Positions 50,860-62,225 of a stretch of DNA of 64,000 bases are shown piece after piece. The stretch is from Limanda limanda (Eukaryota > Chordata > Actinopteri > Pleuronectiformes > Pleuronectidae): positions 18,129,461 to 18,193,460 of the forward strand of contig NC_083646.1 in the NCBI RefSeq assembly GCF_963576545.1, in the 5' to 3' direction. Made by a program: the position numbers and the translations under genes. Positions within the stretch are counted from its first letter, which is position 1. Every line of letters begins with the position of its first letter. The notes below the pieces were generated by a model. The model did not search any database. It saw only the letters and a list, made by a program, of their open reading frames with translations, and was not told the DNA's origin.

Positions 50860-51180
50860 CACAATCAATAGAGCAGTCAGAATACATTTTTATTGGGTGC
50901 ATTACACCGCAAATGAATTGTAGAGCTCGGTAAAAGCCAATTGGAGAGGTGATGGAATATCTGTTCGCGTCCGTCTGACAATTGGTTATATTTCCAGAAC
51001 ATGTAGATTAATGGTGTTCACAGCAACGCCACATCTCGGGCATTCATTACACACACACTCGCAATTCATTTCGTACCATTCAGCACCCAAGGAAGGCTGT
51101 AGCGAGCGGGATAACAAGAGCCATTGATTATCTCTAAAAGGCGAGGAGAGGTTCACAATCTCACAAGAGGGGCTGGTGGG
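50860..51180. promoter_or_regulatory. Candidate conserved non-coding block
   Basis: CACAATCAATAGAGCAG, GCAAATGAATTGTAGAGC, AAAGCCAATTGGAGAGG, GACAATTGGTTATATTTCC, AGATTAATGGTGTTC, CGCAATTCATTTCG and CCATTGATTATCTC. Unique and with several CpGs. Confidence 0.45.
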
Positions 51181-51360
51181 GAGGGGGGGAGGGAAGTCTT
51201 GAATGTGGTTTAAATATGTTCTCAGCACCTCTGAAATACTTATCACTTTCAAAAAGGCAATTGGTGCATTTGCTTGGAGTTTATAGCATTTTTTTCCCCT
51301 TTACTGCTGCCGGAGGGAATAAATGGGAAGGGAGGGAATATAAAGGACGCGTCTTTATCA
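51181..51360. other. Spacer with G-rich patch
   Basis: A G-rich patch at 51178-51192, then mixed sequence. Confidence 0.4.
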
Positions 51361-51720
51361 GAATTGGCTCAGACAGACTTATTAAGGACTGCTGTGGTAT
51401 GTACAGTGGTGGAGCCTCTTGTCTGAGGCACTGATCACAGCGTGGACATCATTGGAGAGATTGGTCTTATAAACCGCAGGATATTCATTTCCATGGCTTT
51501 GGGACCTCTATTTTATTTATGCTTTGTGATTACAGGGGAACTATCCCCATTATTGAGATAAAGAGACCGGTTAAAGAACAGGTACGCTCCATAATAAGAA
51601 CTGTTCCTCTATCTTTCACACATCAGGGAGGAATGAGAAAAACCTGGCCAGGCAATCAGCCACCCCAAGCCATTTCAGGTTATTATTAAGATTGATTAAG
51701 AACCCCCAAGAGTGGTAATA
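51361..51720. promoter_or_regulatory. Candidate conserved non-coding block
   Basis: GACAGACTTATTAAGGAC, GGATATTCATTTCCATGGC, CCTCTATTTTATTTATGC, CCCCATTATTGAGATAAAG and AGGTTATTATTAAGATTG. No microsatellite and no supported frame. Confidence 0.42.
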
Positions 51721-52156
51721 GTATTTCTATAAGCCAAGTTAAGACAGGTTTAGTCGTATGCGTAATGTACGAATAGTTCTACATGAAGTTTCCAATCAAA
51801 CACTATCACCACGTGCATCTGGCACCGTCAGTCAAAACAACACAAGCGAGTTGTTTGGAAAGCTGTAATTGAAATTTTCCAGGCAGATGAGCAGAGCTAC
51901 CTGCCTGACAGGTTTATGGTCACACTCAGTGGTGAAGTTGTAGTGATGGAGTAAAAACACACGGCCTCTGCGATGAGCAGTGAGGGACTTGGTTTAAGAT
52001 GTTTGGGTTCAGGGCCTCCAGATGCACACTGGTGCCAGAACAGATCCCTGTGCTCACACATGCACATAGAGAAGGGGAGGGGTTGATACAAGTTTAACGT
52101 TTTTATCTTAATACTGGATATAACAATTATTTAGCTTTAACGCAAAAGTTCCATTC
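51721..52156. other. Non-coding DNA
   Basis: No recognised gene or repeat. Confidence 0.5.
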
Positions 52157-52345
52157 AGACATGCATTGATGTTAGTTTTGTTTGTTTGTGTTTTGTTCTG
52201 TTTTTATGTCTTTACTTTTTTCTTTCTTTCTCTTTTCCTTTCATTTTGGCATAATTTCTTACTTACTCCTAGTATTTGTCTGTTTGTACTTAACTACCTG
52301 AAAAAAGCTAATAAACATATTGTTAAAAAAAAAGACATGCATTGA
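52157..52345 (+). mobile_element. 5'-truncated L1-like retroelement with 13 bp target-site duplication
   Basis: AGACATGCATTGA occurs at 52157-52169 and again at 52333-52345, exactly flanking an insert of about 163 bp. The insert is T-rich 3' UTR-like DNA ending with AAAGCTAATAAACATATTG and a 9-base A run (52325-52333). Long exact target duplication, poly-A tail and severe 5' truncation are the hallmarks of target-primed reverse transcription by an L1-type machinery. The intact duplication suggests a relatively young insertion. The first A of the second copy is shared with the tail. Confidence 0.9.
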
Positions 52346-54870
52346 AGGACGGGCATTTTCCTGAAGATTTCCTGCAGGGCTGTATGTGGGAACGCAAATG
52401 CCCAAATCAGTTGCTCTTGACCTTTTCAGGAACTTTTTCTACCAGCCCCCTTGTCAAATGTATGAGTGAGCCCATGTGAGAATACCCCAGGAAAATACTC
52501 GTGTGATGGACACTAAACTGGAAGAATATAAATATATCAGGATGTAAAAACGTTCCTGTACATGAAGAAGACAACGTGGAGATGTCAACTTGGAAAGGCA
52601 ACAAGAGTCGAGACTCTATAGCGATAAGACCCGACTCCAGTGTCGATGTGCTGTAAACAATAACACTGGGCTGCCTGCGCCTCCTGCATCCTCTACCCAC
52701 GCGCCCCCCCCCTCGCCTGAATGTTCTGGAAAGGTTCCTCTCCAATCTCCTGCTGTGTTCTCCATACATGAAAGGGAAAGTCTGGAAAATCCCTGGACCG
52801 AATTTGATGGACATTTTACAGTGTTATTGTCTAAGAACAGATTAAGTTACCATCATTTTTGGTACAGAATTAGTGCAGAATTGACCTGGGACACCAACCA
52901 GTGTCTTTGAAGGTTTTGCATCCCAGTAACGTCACACAGACTATACTGGTACCTGATGTCTTTGTTGAGATGGGACCCTCTTGCACAAATAAGGAAACGT
53001 GTGTGAGGAATTACAGGCAGATCCTGAATTATTCTAGTTCCTCCTTTTGTGTCAGTCTGATCCTTCCATTCCTCCTCTGTCTTATCATCCTTTACATATA
53101 CATATTCCCTCTCATTTCATTTTCACTGTTGTAATTGGATTTGATACACAAAGCCAAATAATGCTAAACCCCCTTACAGCCACATTTTGGGAGCTTAAGT
53201 GTCATCTCTAAACGCTGCTACACAGTACCTCAATTTGAGGGATTTAAAGAAATCATATTCAAGTGAAGCCATACAGAAAAGGAATTTGGGTTTGCATCTC
53301 ATTAACGTACAGTAGACTTCATCATCTGTTTGAACAGCTGGATTCAAAGCCCTGTGACAACAAAGCATATGAAATGCCAGACAAATATAATTTAAAAGTC
53401 GCCTTAAACATTACACATAATTCCATTGACTGTTATTCCCATTCAATATTTGTACTGTAGTAAGAAGAACCGTTTCTCCCCTGGTCCATGATCAAACATC
53501 ACTGCAGAAGCTTCAAGCTGGCTGACTCACTTGCTCTTTGAGTGCATCTTAACAATCTAAATACAATTGCTAAATTAGACGCTCCCTGAATGGGAATTTG
53601 ATTTTTTTTTCTGAACTTCAGAGGCGTGTTCATTACATCGGCAAACAACATCCAGCAATGAGTGATCTGACATCGACAGGCTTTGTTGTTACAAAAATGC
53701 AAATACTCCCAATGCAGGGTGGGTGCAAATACAGAGACGAGGCGCATACTCCCTTTCAGTTCAAATTAGGGAGACGGCGAAGAAAAGTGGTTCCACCGGG
53801 ACGTGTTATCCTCTTCTCTGAGTTTATCTGGGTAAAGAAATGATCAGAGTAGCTGCTTTTAGACTGAAATAAACAGAATTATGAAGACAGTGTGATACTA
53901 TTGTATTTGGGTGATACATCAATGCATCATTAAGCTTCAGAAACAAAGTTTTTTTTGCGGTTAATTACTGTAGTTGACTCTCTTTACAATTGTTTTCAGC
54001 AGTAATGAAGGTTTTCTTACCAAACAAACTAAATAACACAGTTCTCCTACGGCAGGCATGGACTGAAGAACTCTGAAAAGTACATACTTCCTGTGACCTA
54101 GGAAATGTTTTTGTGTTAGAGACATTAACATGAGGATGACATTCGCCTCCAGCTACACATATGTACAGGTCTCGAGGTGTGTGAGGCCTCTCCTAATGAA
54201 CTCGCCATCAATATTTCACTGATTAGATATGAAATATTCAAACACTGATGTTGGTAATACAGCTGTTGGTCTGAAGTGTTAAACGCACGACTACACATAG
54301 ATTTTCTTGTTAGAAATATCGGAATTGATTGGAATTTTATATAATTACATGATTTTTCAAACATTTTAGGATGTTAACATTCCCTTGTGTTGTCATTGGT
54401 CCCATTGTAAGATGGTTAGTTTAAAAAAGTTGTTTTCATCACTTGGATACAAAGCATTTTGTATTTGTTCTGTATTCAGGCAGAACTAATTCTACAGGGA
54501 ACAATGTATTTATCGGCCGATGTTGGAAGGAGGGCTCCTCTAGGGTTGGCCTGGGGCCTGAGCACCAGAGAACAGGACAGGAAGTCCCTTGTTACAGCAG
54601 CATATTCAGAGGGCAAAACAAGCCTCAGAAGCACGGTTAGTCAAGTTTGTAGCAGAAGTTCTGCTAATATTATTACTTTTTCATCATTAGGAAATCAGGC
54701 GAGTGAGTTCAATTTGTATTTTCAAAAAATATTCTGATCATTTCCTGTTGTAAAACGGATAATTCTGTATATATTTAAAATCGTATGTCCACATTTTACC
54801 TCTAACTGGATAAATTATACAGACTTCAAATTAAATATCAAAGCTGACAGAGGTGGTTTAATTGAATTTG
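52346..54870. other. Non-coding DNA, no gene seen
   Basis: Read in both directions. The 135-codon minus frame (52407-52814) and 106-codon plus frame (52590-52910) overlap antisense and neither shows a domain. Balanced patches near 53590-53840 and 54440-54640; otherwise AT-rich. Confidence 0.45.
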
Positions 54871-54879
54871 GCCATAAAG

Positions 54880-55320
54880 GTTAACCAAACAATCACGTTA
54901 TGCCCTTTTTTTTCTCGCCATATGATCCCTTTGTTAATGACCTAAATAACTCATACAGGCGCGCAACCCTCTCCTACTTCACACTTGGTTGCCTGGAGAG
55001 AGAGAGAAACGGCCTTAATTCATCATCATGGGACTCCTATCATGCCCCGCGGCATTATAATATAGTATGCATATGACCTACGTTAATTAATGATATATTC
55101 TTTAATATTAACGTGCTGTGGTCAAGGTAAACGAGGATCGGAGTTAATTTAATTAAGTGCATGGCTTCACGTTCCTCTGGTTATGTTTCAGTGGTTTCAT
55201 CTAATTCCAGGTAAGTCATCACCCATTATTTCACAGCACCTCTGCGGTCGTACATCATCACTTGGAGGAGAAAAAAAGAAAAAGAAAAGAAAGAAACGTG
55301 ATAATTAGCATAAACGCACC
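54880..55320. promoter_or_regulatory. Candidate conserved non-coding block, homeodomain-site dense
   Basis: TTGTTAATGACCTAAATAAC, GGCCTTAATTCATCATC, CGTTAATTAATGATATATTC, CTTTAATATTAACGTG, GGAGTTAATTTAATTAAGTG and CATCTAATTCCAGG. TTAATTAA-type boxes recur at about 55083 and 55143. A purine-rich patch near 55266-55298 closes the block. Confidence 0.5.
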
Positions 55321-55448
55321 TTGCAAAGGGGGATTGTGGAATCCTTAACCCAATCAAACTATGACCCAAGGGACTGGTATCCATTTATAACACCTTTTTT
55401 TTGTTTATTCTACAGAAGTTATACTCGACTTTTGTTGTTTTATTTTAG

Positions 55449-55519
55449 GTTCCTTGCTGTCATGCTGTCTAAGGGACAGTTGAAAAAGAAGCACGTTCAA
55501 CAGAGCATACAATCCAAAG
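55449..55519 (+). other. Exon-like segment, weak candidate
   Basis: A pyrimidine-rich stretch ending TTTTATTTTAG (AG at 55447-55448) precedes 71 bp that close with CCAAAG and a GTAAAC donor-like site at 55520. An ATG at 55462 opens MLSKGQLKKKHVQQ and stays open to the donor. I recognise no protein and can pair it with no other exon, so it may be a chance arrangement, a first or last exon of an unseen transcript, or a conserved non-coding block. Confidence 0.18.
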
Positions 55520-56255
55520 GTAAACCGGGGTGGCTCTTACATTATAGAACTACCCAATGGGTGTTTTGTTCTCCTTGTCTTTCTTTTTTCCTCCTGGGGC
55601 ATTTCCTCGAGCGTTCTCCCCCGACAACCCTCTTGGCACCAATTGGGCTCCAGACTGTAACTTGATTTTACACTGCACTTCTTCAAAACAAGATCTTGTA
55701 CACTGTTCGGCTTGGTTTGGTAAACTCCCTTGGACAAAGCCATATGAATAATCCGCTCTAACATAAAGACGCTACTCTGACTTAAGACACATATTTGCCT
55801 TTTAGGACACTTTGCGCTACAGCATCAAGGACGTGTACATCGAGCCTTTCTTTCACTTCTTTCCGCTGAGATGTTTGAGACAGCGTTGGACGGCTGATTC
55901 CTGTTAGTCATGAGAGGCTGGATGAAAGATCCTTTAAGCCAGGTGAGGAGAGAGAAGGACAACGGTGATATTCCGACACAGGCTTTGGTTTCCTGACCAT
56001 CTCATGTTTTCCCTACGTCATGTTAACACTGCTATTCGATATGTCGCTGCAAAGTAGAGATATTCATTACAAACATCCAGTACAGCTTCTAACACCCCTA
56101 GCTAAGATTCGGGTAAAGATAACGGAGCCGGGAGACGCACAGGATGTCTAGTAGCCGTCTAAGCACCGTCATTATAACATTTAAAGGACAAAATAGGATT
56201 GGATGACTTTGTTGGGCACGGGTTACAGCGTCGGCCATCTTATATGGAATACATG
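55520..56255. other. Non-coding DNA
   Basis: Balanced sequence, no recognised repeat, frames without domain character. Confidence 0.42.
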
Positions 56256-57065
56256 CGGAAGAGTCATAATTCAAGCCCCCCAGCTTTCAAGTTGCACGTT
56301 AAATAGGAAGCTACTGCACAGGAAATAAATAAGAAAAGGTCTAAACTTTATTTATTTATCTTAATAATATCAAAGCCAAGCAGGTTATAGCTGCTAAAGT
56401 TCCACGACTTATAATAACAATCCTATTTTATTATATCCGGGGTTACATGGGAACTGGGAAACTCGATACGCTTTTTATTTTTTAGAAGTGAGTGCAAACA
56501 AACATCGGCTTCCCTCCATGATATTTTGAGGAAAATATATCATTTTCACATTTCCTCTTTGGCAATTAAAATATCCCCTTTCCTTTGCTTTGACCGAATA
56601 GTCATTTATTAAATCGATCTACCTCCTTTGTTCTTTTCCAGTGCGCTACTAAGAGAATCAGGACCCAAACAAATCAAAACAATTACTCATGCTCATTGAA
56701 AGCAGTGATATAGCGGCATATTTCCCCCTCTCCTCCGCTTCCTCAGTGAAAACCGCATTTGTGCATATCTATGCATGGTTGGTCAGCCATATAGATGCTC
56801 ATCTGTGTCTTTCATCAACTTGACAGCTTTTTTCTCCTCAGAAAGATAACATTTATTATAAGCGTAAGCAATACATATTGGCCCGGAGTAAGTTTGTGGC
56901 ACATTCCCGCACCTCATAATCACGGCTGTCTGCAGTTAAGTATCCGCCATGATCTATTGACTCCATTTTTATTCACTGCATTTCTGCCCTGGTGGGTAGA
57001 GGGAGTCAGTTAAACACAGAATGCAGAGCAGCCATAATTCATAAAATCGCAGAGAGTTAAATAAT
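56256..57065. promoter_or_regulatory. Long candidate conserved non-coding block
   Basis: Over 800 bp free of microsatellites: CTTTATTTATTTATC, ATTTATTAAATCGATC, CAAAACAATTACTCATGC, GTGATATAGCGGCATATTTC, CATATAGATGCTCATC, CCTCATAATCACGGC, GCCATGATCTATTGAC and GCCATAATTCATAAAATCGC. No recognisable frame. Confidence 0.47.
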
Positions 57066-57469
57066 AAAGACACGTCTATGTGGAGTGCTCAGTGACTTCA
57101 GCTGATGGAGTTGTCCAGAAATTATAAATGTGTTCAAATTCACTTTCATCGTTGTAGCACAGGCTGTAAAACCGATAGAAAGTAATTTTATCTCTGAAAA
57201 CGGACAAAATACACATTCAGAAATTATATATATTCTAAATAATACCTACAATAAGCATTTTCTGTAACAATAATAATGTATAACCTATATCAGATCAGTG
57301 GCCTAATGTATCTTGACTCTTCAGCAGGGCTCAGCATCGCACTCGGGTTAACCTTCATTACAACCACAAGTTATTGTTCTTTTGTGTTTGTGGAATATGC
57401 AAATCAGGCCTTAAGAGAGTTGAACCTACAGCGAGGAAAAAGAAAGAGAGAGAAAAATAAATAAAACAC
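57066..57469. other. Non-coding DNA, AT-rich
   Basis: No gene. An ATGCAAAT octamer occurs at 57398-57405. Confidence 0.45.
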
Positions 57470-57800
57470 ATTTCACCAGGAAATTAATGTTTTATTAATT
57501 ATGTTTAAGATAATATATGATAAAGCTAATTTCACGACTTTTCATAAAATAAATACAAGGGAGCGATATCTCATGAGAGAACCCACCACGTTCTTTAATT
57601 TATCATGAAATTAGCTTTTCCACGCTAACTGCCGACGCGCCAGGGGACTTCACATTGTGTTGTGTTCTGTTCTCATATTTTAATCACTCTATGGGAAAGG
57701 CCCCCAGCATTATGCTAATATTTATTTTGGTTTATATTACCCCAGTGTTTATGGCAAATACACAAGGGTCAAATGAGAGTCAGTATTACTAATGTGATCG
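57470..57800. promoter_or_regulatory. Candidate conserved non-coding block with 13 bp inverted repeat
   Basis: GTTTTATTAATTATGTTTAAG, key part TATTAATTATG; CTTTAATTTATCATG; GCATTATGCTAATATTTATT; and GTATTACTAATGTGATCG. AAAGCTAATTTCA (57522-57534) is the exact reverse complement of TGAAATTAGCTTT (57606-57618), a paired palindromic arrangement around TAATT cores. Confidence 0.45.
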
Positions 57801-58034
57801 AGTTTCATATCATTTTCCTCCTTCCTTCTCTGTTTATTTACAGTAAACTGCATCCTTAAATAACATTTGGGGATCACGCGCTCACTGTGACATTCAGGCA
57901 AAGTCCAGGTTGAGATGATTTCTTTAAGAAGTGCTTCTGCAGGATTACAAGAAGCAGGACAAAAGTAACCGACAATCCACAGTTACAAACTCAAGCGGTG
58001 AAATACACAATCCCCCTGTGGTGTTTCAGGCACC

Positions 58035-58310
58035 AAAAAAAGCCCCAAACGCGATAATCTCACGTTGTCAGTCTATCTCTCAAAACAACAAAGCCTAATT
58101 GTCATGTGGGCCTGCAACATTTGTTTGGATATAGAGGGGAGTGCTGCCAGTTTTGCCAAGCCAGTATGCCATATGGCTTGGGCTGGTGCGTCTCACAAGT
58201 GCCCCTTGTTGTGTCCCAGCCTAACGGCTTTCGATTACCTAGCTGTGGCAGTTCCTTTCCCAAGCTGCCACTACTTCTGGCAGATTATAATAAAGATGAC
58301 TCTTTCTCAG
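58035..58310. promoter_or_regulatory. Candidate regulatory block with short hairpins
   Basis: CGCGATAATCTCACG, GCCTAATTGTCATGTGGG, CAACATTTGTTTGG and GATTATAATAAAGATGAC. A foldback pairs CCAAGCC (58156-58162) with GGCTTGG (58175-58181), extended by CCAG (58147-58150) with CTGG (58183-58186) across an internal loop. Too short and imperfect for a confident microRNA precursor. Confidence 0.37.
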
Positions 58311-59760
58311 TGTGAGGTGCTCTCGTGCCCAGGAAACACACACACACAAACACAGTAAGCAAAGGTATAGGACACACAATACACACAACCGCATTCCCCT
58401 CATGCAAAATACACGTCTGCACTTCACACAGTGTTAACAGCAGGCTGAAGCTGAGCTGGGCTGTGTGGTGACTGACTGACTGGGTGAAACGTGAGTATTA
58501 ATGGATATTTATATTTCATTATGTTTTTACACTGGCCACAGAATAATGAATGACTCTCTGGGAGATACTGAAACGCGTGTCAACCCCGATTCCACTTATG
58601 GATATAATTCCATTTGACTTTAAACGCACTGATCAAATGTTATTAACGTCTAATACATCGTCATAAAAAAAGAGCAATGTAATATAACTGTATCACGTTC
58701 ATCATATCGACGGGCACAGGTAGGATTGTCACTCAGTTTAGGGCATCGCATTGGTTGTGTTGAATGAAAAGTGATCCTAGAGAGAGTGGTGCAATGTGTA
58801 CTATATTATAACACAATTTTCATTTGAAGATAGCATTAAGGGCCACACCTTAAGGTTATGGATATTTGTTTCAGTTTTCTCTATCAGTGTACTAATTGTT
58901 GGGTCAGAAAATAGTGAAAGTGCCTTAATTGGCTTCTTTAAATTACTTGTTTTTCTCAGTCAACAATCCAAAACCCATATAGTCCAACCAATATACCAGT
59001 TAGCCCATAAATTAGGCCAATGCAAACCTTTCACAGGTATAGAAATGTTGGTGTTAATGTTTGCCGATATCTGTCAATAAAATGTTTAAACAATGCAGTG
59101 AAGATGTTCATTTATCTTTTTTTTCTTAAGTCATTTCTATATATTTGGTCTTGATTGTGTTTTCTTTTTATTTATGTTTATCATACAATTTACTTTTTTT
59201 AATTTACAACCAAATTTAAATTTAGTTTAGCAATATATTTACTTGATTAAATAAAAGGCCTTTTAACTTTAAGTACACTACGATTATCTTTTTGGAACAA
59301 ATTTATTCCATATGTTATTTTCAAATGTTTTGTTATATTTCATATTATAACATATGTTTCCCAATGCAGAACCTCCTTATCAGTTACCTCACAACAACCA
59401 AAGCGTGCCACATTAGTCAGCCATCATCTTGACCGAGGTAACCTGCCACCCTCCTCGGCCAAATGACTCACCTCGGTGAAAGAGCATTACAACAGACGGC
59501 ACAATATGCTTCAAAAGCTTTGACAATGGTCATTATGCGGCCACGGCCTGTTGTGTGTGAGTGGTTGTGTGTGTTCTCTGCAGGTTTTGTTCAGGCCGTC
59601 ACACTACACTTGGCTGCCGGTGTTGCCAGTAATCAATACAGGCCTGAAATCACCTACTGTTACCCGCCTCCCATACTGCCTGTTTTGTCTCTGACTTAAT
59701 AATGAATTAGATCCCCCTTCAAATGCAGTGGTGACTCTCTTTGTAGCCTCTCATGACAAA
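58311..59760. other. Non-coding DNA, AT-rich
   Basis: A short CA tract lies near 58338-58350. 59100-59360 is very AT-rich. 59380-59690 is balanced, with no domain in its frames. Confidence 0.45.
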
Positions 59761-59775
59761 ATGACACACAATGAG

Positions 59776-60160
59776 ACACACACACATGCACGTTCGCACA
59801 AACACGCACACACACATTCAAACAATTGGAAAGGAAAAGGAAATATTTGGACACGTGTGCTTGTTTATGAACATACAAAATATCACTTTCACAGGACAGA
59901 CCCCACACTTATATACCCAAACATAGACATAGACCCTTATCCCAACCACCACAATTAAATGCCGAACCCCCAACCCCTTATCCTCCCCCCTGACCTGAAC
60001 AAAATTCTACCCCTAACCTTAAAAGCCAATTCTTAATCATCAAAGAGCCTTTTGGATTGTGTTTCAGAAAGTGAAGGTTGGTCAAAATGTCCTCACTTTC
60101 CCACAATGTACTTTAAAGTCTAATAATGAAACTGGTAACACACACACACACACACACAGC
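59776..60160 (-). repeat. Fish CCCTAA-word interspersed repeat flanked by (CA)n
   Basis: Interrupted CA at 59776-59818 and pure AC at 60139-60159 bracket sequence with ATAGACCCTTATCCCAACC, AACCCCCAACCCCTTATCC, CCCCTAACCTTAAAAGCC, CAATTCTTAATCATCAAAG and GTCAAAATGTCCTCACTTTC. This word order (CCCTAACC..., AGTCTTAA.CCTCAAA.AGCC, AAAATGTCC.CAC) is a common fish repeat. The telomere-like words belong to it and do not mark a telomere. Strand is uncertain. Confidence 0.55.
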
Positions 60161-60273
60161 TCAGCCAATATCAAGGCTAACATTTCTTTTACATTTGCTA
60201 ATCACTGATCAATAATTCAGAGCCCCCTCTCATCTTGAAGGGTCCCCGGCTTCCTGAAACATATGGCAGCTGA

Positions 60274-60315
60274 ATGTGTGTGTGTGTGTCTGTGTGTGTG
60301 TGTGTGTGTGTGTGC
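60274..60315. repeat. (TG)n microsatellite
   Basis: TG repeat with one TCTG interruption. Confidence 0.95.
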
Positions 60316-60460
60316 GCACACTCTCGTCTGACATCTTTTTATTTGCTGTTCAGGTTGCTATCTCCTTATCACGGAGGCCTGTCTGCTATGACGGCCAAAA
60401 AAGGAAAAAAAACTCGGTGGAAGTTGTTTTTCAGAGCTTGACTTTTGTTCCTTCCATGTT

Positions 60461-60505
60461 ACATCTAACGATGTCACATCTAACGACGGAGCGTCTAATG
60501 CCAGT
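60461..60505. repeat. 15 bp minisatellite, three units
   Basis: ACATCTAACGATGTC, ACATCTAACGACGGA and GCGTCTAATGCCAGT follow each other with exact 15 bp period, followed by TCTAACAGCC. The 171-codon plus frame running through from the TG repeat (60276-60791) shows no domain. Confidence 0.8.
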
Positions 60506-61800
60506 TCTAACAGCCAGCCCAGTAATTTGCTGTGTAAGTCGACACGATGGTTATCTGTGTACGGGGCACATTTCATTTCCTCCGAGCCGCGCTTTGCCTC
60601 GTTTCATACTGTCGTTATCTTTCTCGCCGGGTCTTTTGGTAATTTGTCCAGCATGGGTTGATTTGCTAAAGGTCTCCAGATCCACCCCCACCACCCACGC
60701 CCACCCTTATTTTTTTTTTATCGGGAAAAAAATTCTGATTAAATGGCTTAAATCTTCTTATATCATTGACTTGTGTCGCTCAAAAACCTGATTGGTGCAC
60801 AAATAGTCTCAGGGATAAAACAACTTTCACTTCTAAAAACTTAAGTCCAATTGTTCAATGGATCTTTTTATTGAATTTTATAATTCCTTATTTCCATCGT
60901 CCATCCAAACTTATTTTCTTTGTTGGTGTAATAATAATTTCTGCTTTAGCTCCATAATATTGTTTGTAGTCTTTGCTATCTGGGGACTGGTATCTATCAA
61001 GTGCTCATAATGAAACCTCTTTAAAAAACTGCTAGCAGTATATTCTTCTAGTCTCTCTGTCGGTTCTCGTGCAAGAAGAGAAAATTCCACCAATAGCGCG
61101 CAGCCACCTGAGGAAGGTTTTTCCAAAGGACTTTATCTGTCTCGTGCACCACCACAAATGGAACAGTTGTGTCGAGCGGTTCTGGCCGCCAGTCTGTGTT
61201 TTTGTGTTGTTGTTTTGTGTGTTATGCTTGTGTTTGCCCATTGAAAGATGACTCTCCTCAGACCTGCCTAGATCGTGCTGTGCACTTGATAAATAGAGAG
61301 CGATGGCCCTAGCGTTTCATCGGAGGTTCAACCGTGACCCTGCAGCTCCCCCGTGGTACTACAGCACTCGGGCTTTGTCCTGGAACAAACAGCCATGAAC
61401 AATGTGCTGATAAACTTTGGTTGAGGAGCGTGATGAGAGGTGGCTTCACACACAGATAGAGATTCTCCGAACAGGCTACCACATTGGAACCGATTGATCC
61501 GACCTTTTAACAAGAAATACAGATTAAAGATCACATTTCTGTAGCAAGAGAGCAGGGTTTCATTTCACTTGGTAAAATGGACCTGTCAAATTCAAGAAAT
61601 ACTTGCCATTCACAGCCAGAGAGGCTTCTGTGGGAAAACTGTGTTGTATAAAAAACACTTTCCTCAGTGATTGGTCACAAATAATTAGTGTTGGTTAAAC
61701 TTGAGAGGATAATCGCCAATCTCCTAATATGATCTGCTTGGATCACTGCTTAAATCACTCCACAGGGGAGAGAGAGAAAAGAAAGAGGAAGGGAAGAGAG

Positions 61801-61805
<5 letters not shown>
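60506..61805. other. Non-coding DNA, no gene seen
   Basis: Antisense frames overlap at 61032-61251 without domain character. A 12 bp palindrome ACTGCTAGCAGT lies at 61028-61039. Otherwise unremarkable. Confidence 0.45.

Positions 61806-61807
<2 letters not shown>

Positions 61808-61837
<30 letters not shown>
61808..61837. repeat. (GA)n microsatellite
   Basis: GA repeat following a short TG run. Confidence 0.94.
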
Positions 61838-61839
<2 letters not shown>

Positions 61840-61859
61840 TACAGGAATAGAATTATGAA

Positions 61860-61985
61860 ACTGAATCTGATCCCTTATTTATTTATTTCCCTCCATGCGA
61901 CTCCCTCTCTCTTCTCTGGCTAATTCTAATGAAGAGGCCTCAAATTACTTCATTTAGAGTGAAGTTAATTGGGTTTGGTCCTACA
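61860..61985. promoter_or_regulatory. Small candidate regulatory block
   Basis: GGCTAATTCTAATGAAGAGG, CAAATTACTTCATTTAGAG and GAAGTTAATTGGGTTTGG in unique sequence. Confidence 0.4.
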
Positions 61986-62009
61986 CGGCTGCACTTCCTG
62001 CCTGGATAC

Positions 62010-62225
62010 TTTCCCTATGTTTCCCTCCCAATTTAAACACTAGGCAGGGGGGGGTTGGCGAGAGGCGGGGGTGCATAATATGAAAGAAAAACGGAGAGAT
62101 GGAGCGAGAGATAAAAAAAAAAAAAATAAACAACAGAAAGACAGAGAGTGAGATGAGAAAAATTAAAGTGAACAAGAGAGAGTGAGAGGAAGTGACAAAC
62201 ACAGAGAAATAGAGATGAGTAAGGG
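62010..62225. other. Purine-rich low-complexity stretch
   Basis: G-rich near 62044-62073, A14 near 62114-62127, then GAGA/AAGA words. The minus-strand Phe/Leu/Ser frame is an artefact. Confidence 0.7.

Noticed and set aside
58147..58186. Hairpin considered as a microRNA precursor
   Set aside because: The stem is too short, with a large internal mismatch, and it matches no microRNA I know.
60276..60791. 171-codon plus-strand frame
   Set aside because: It begins in a TG repeat and runs through a minisatellite and T-rich DNA; no domain, no splice context.
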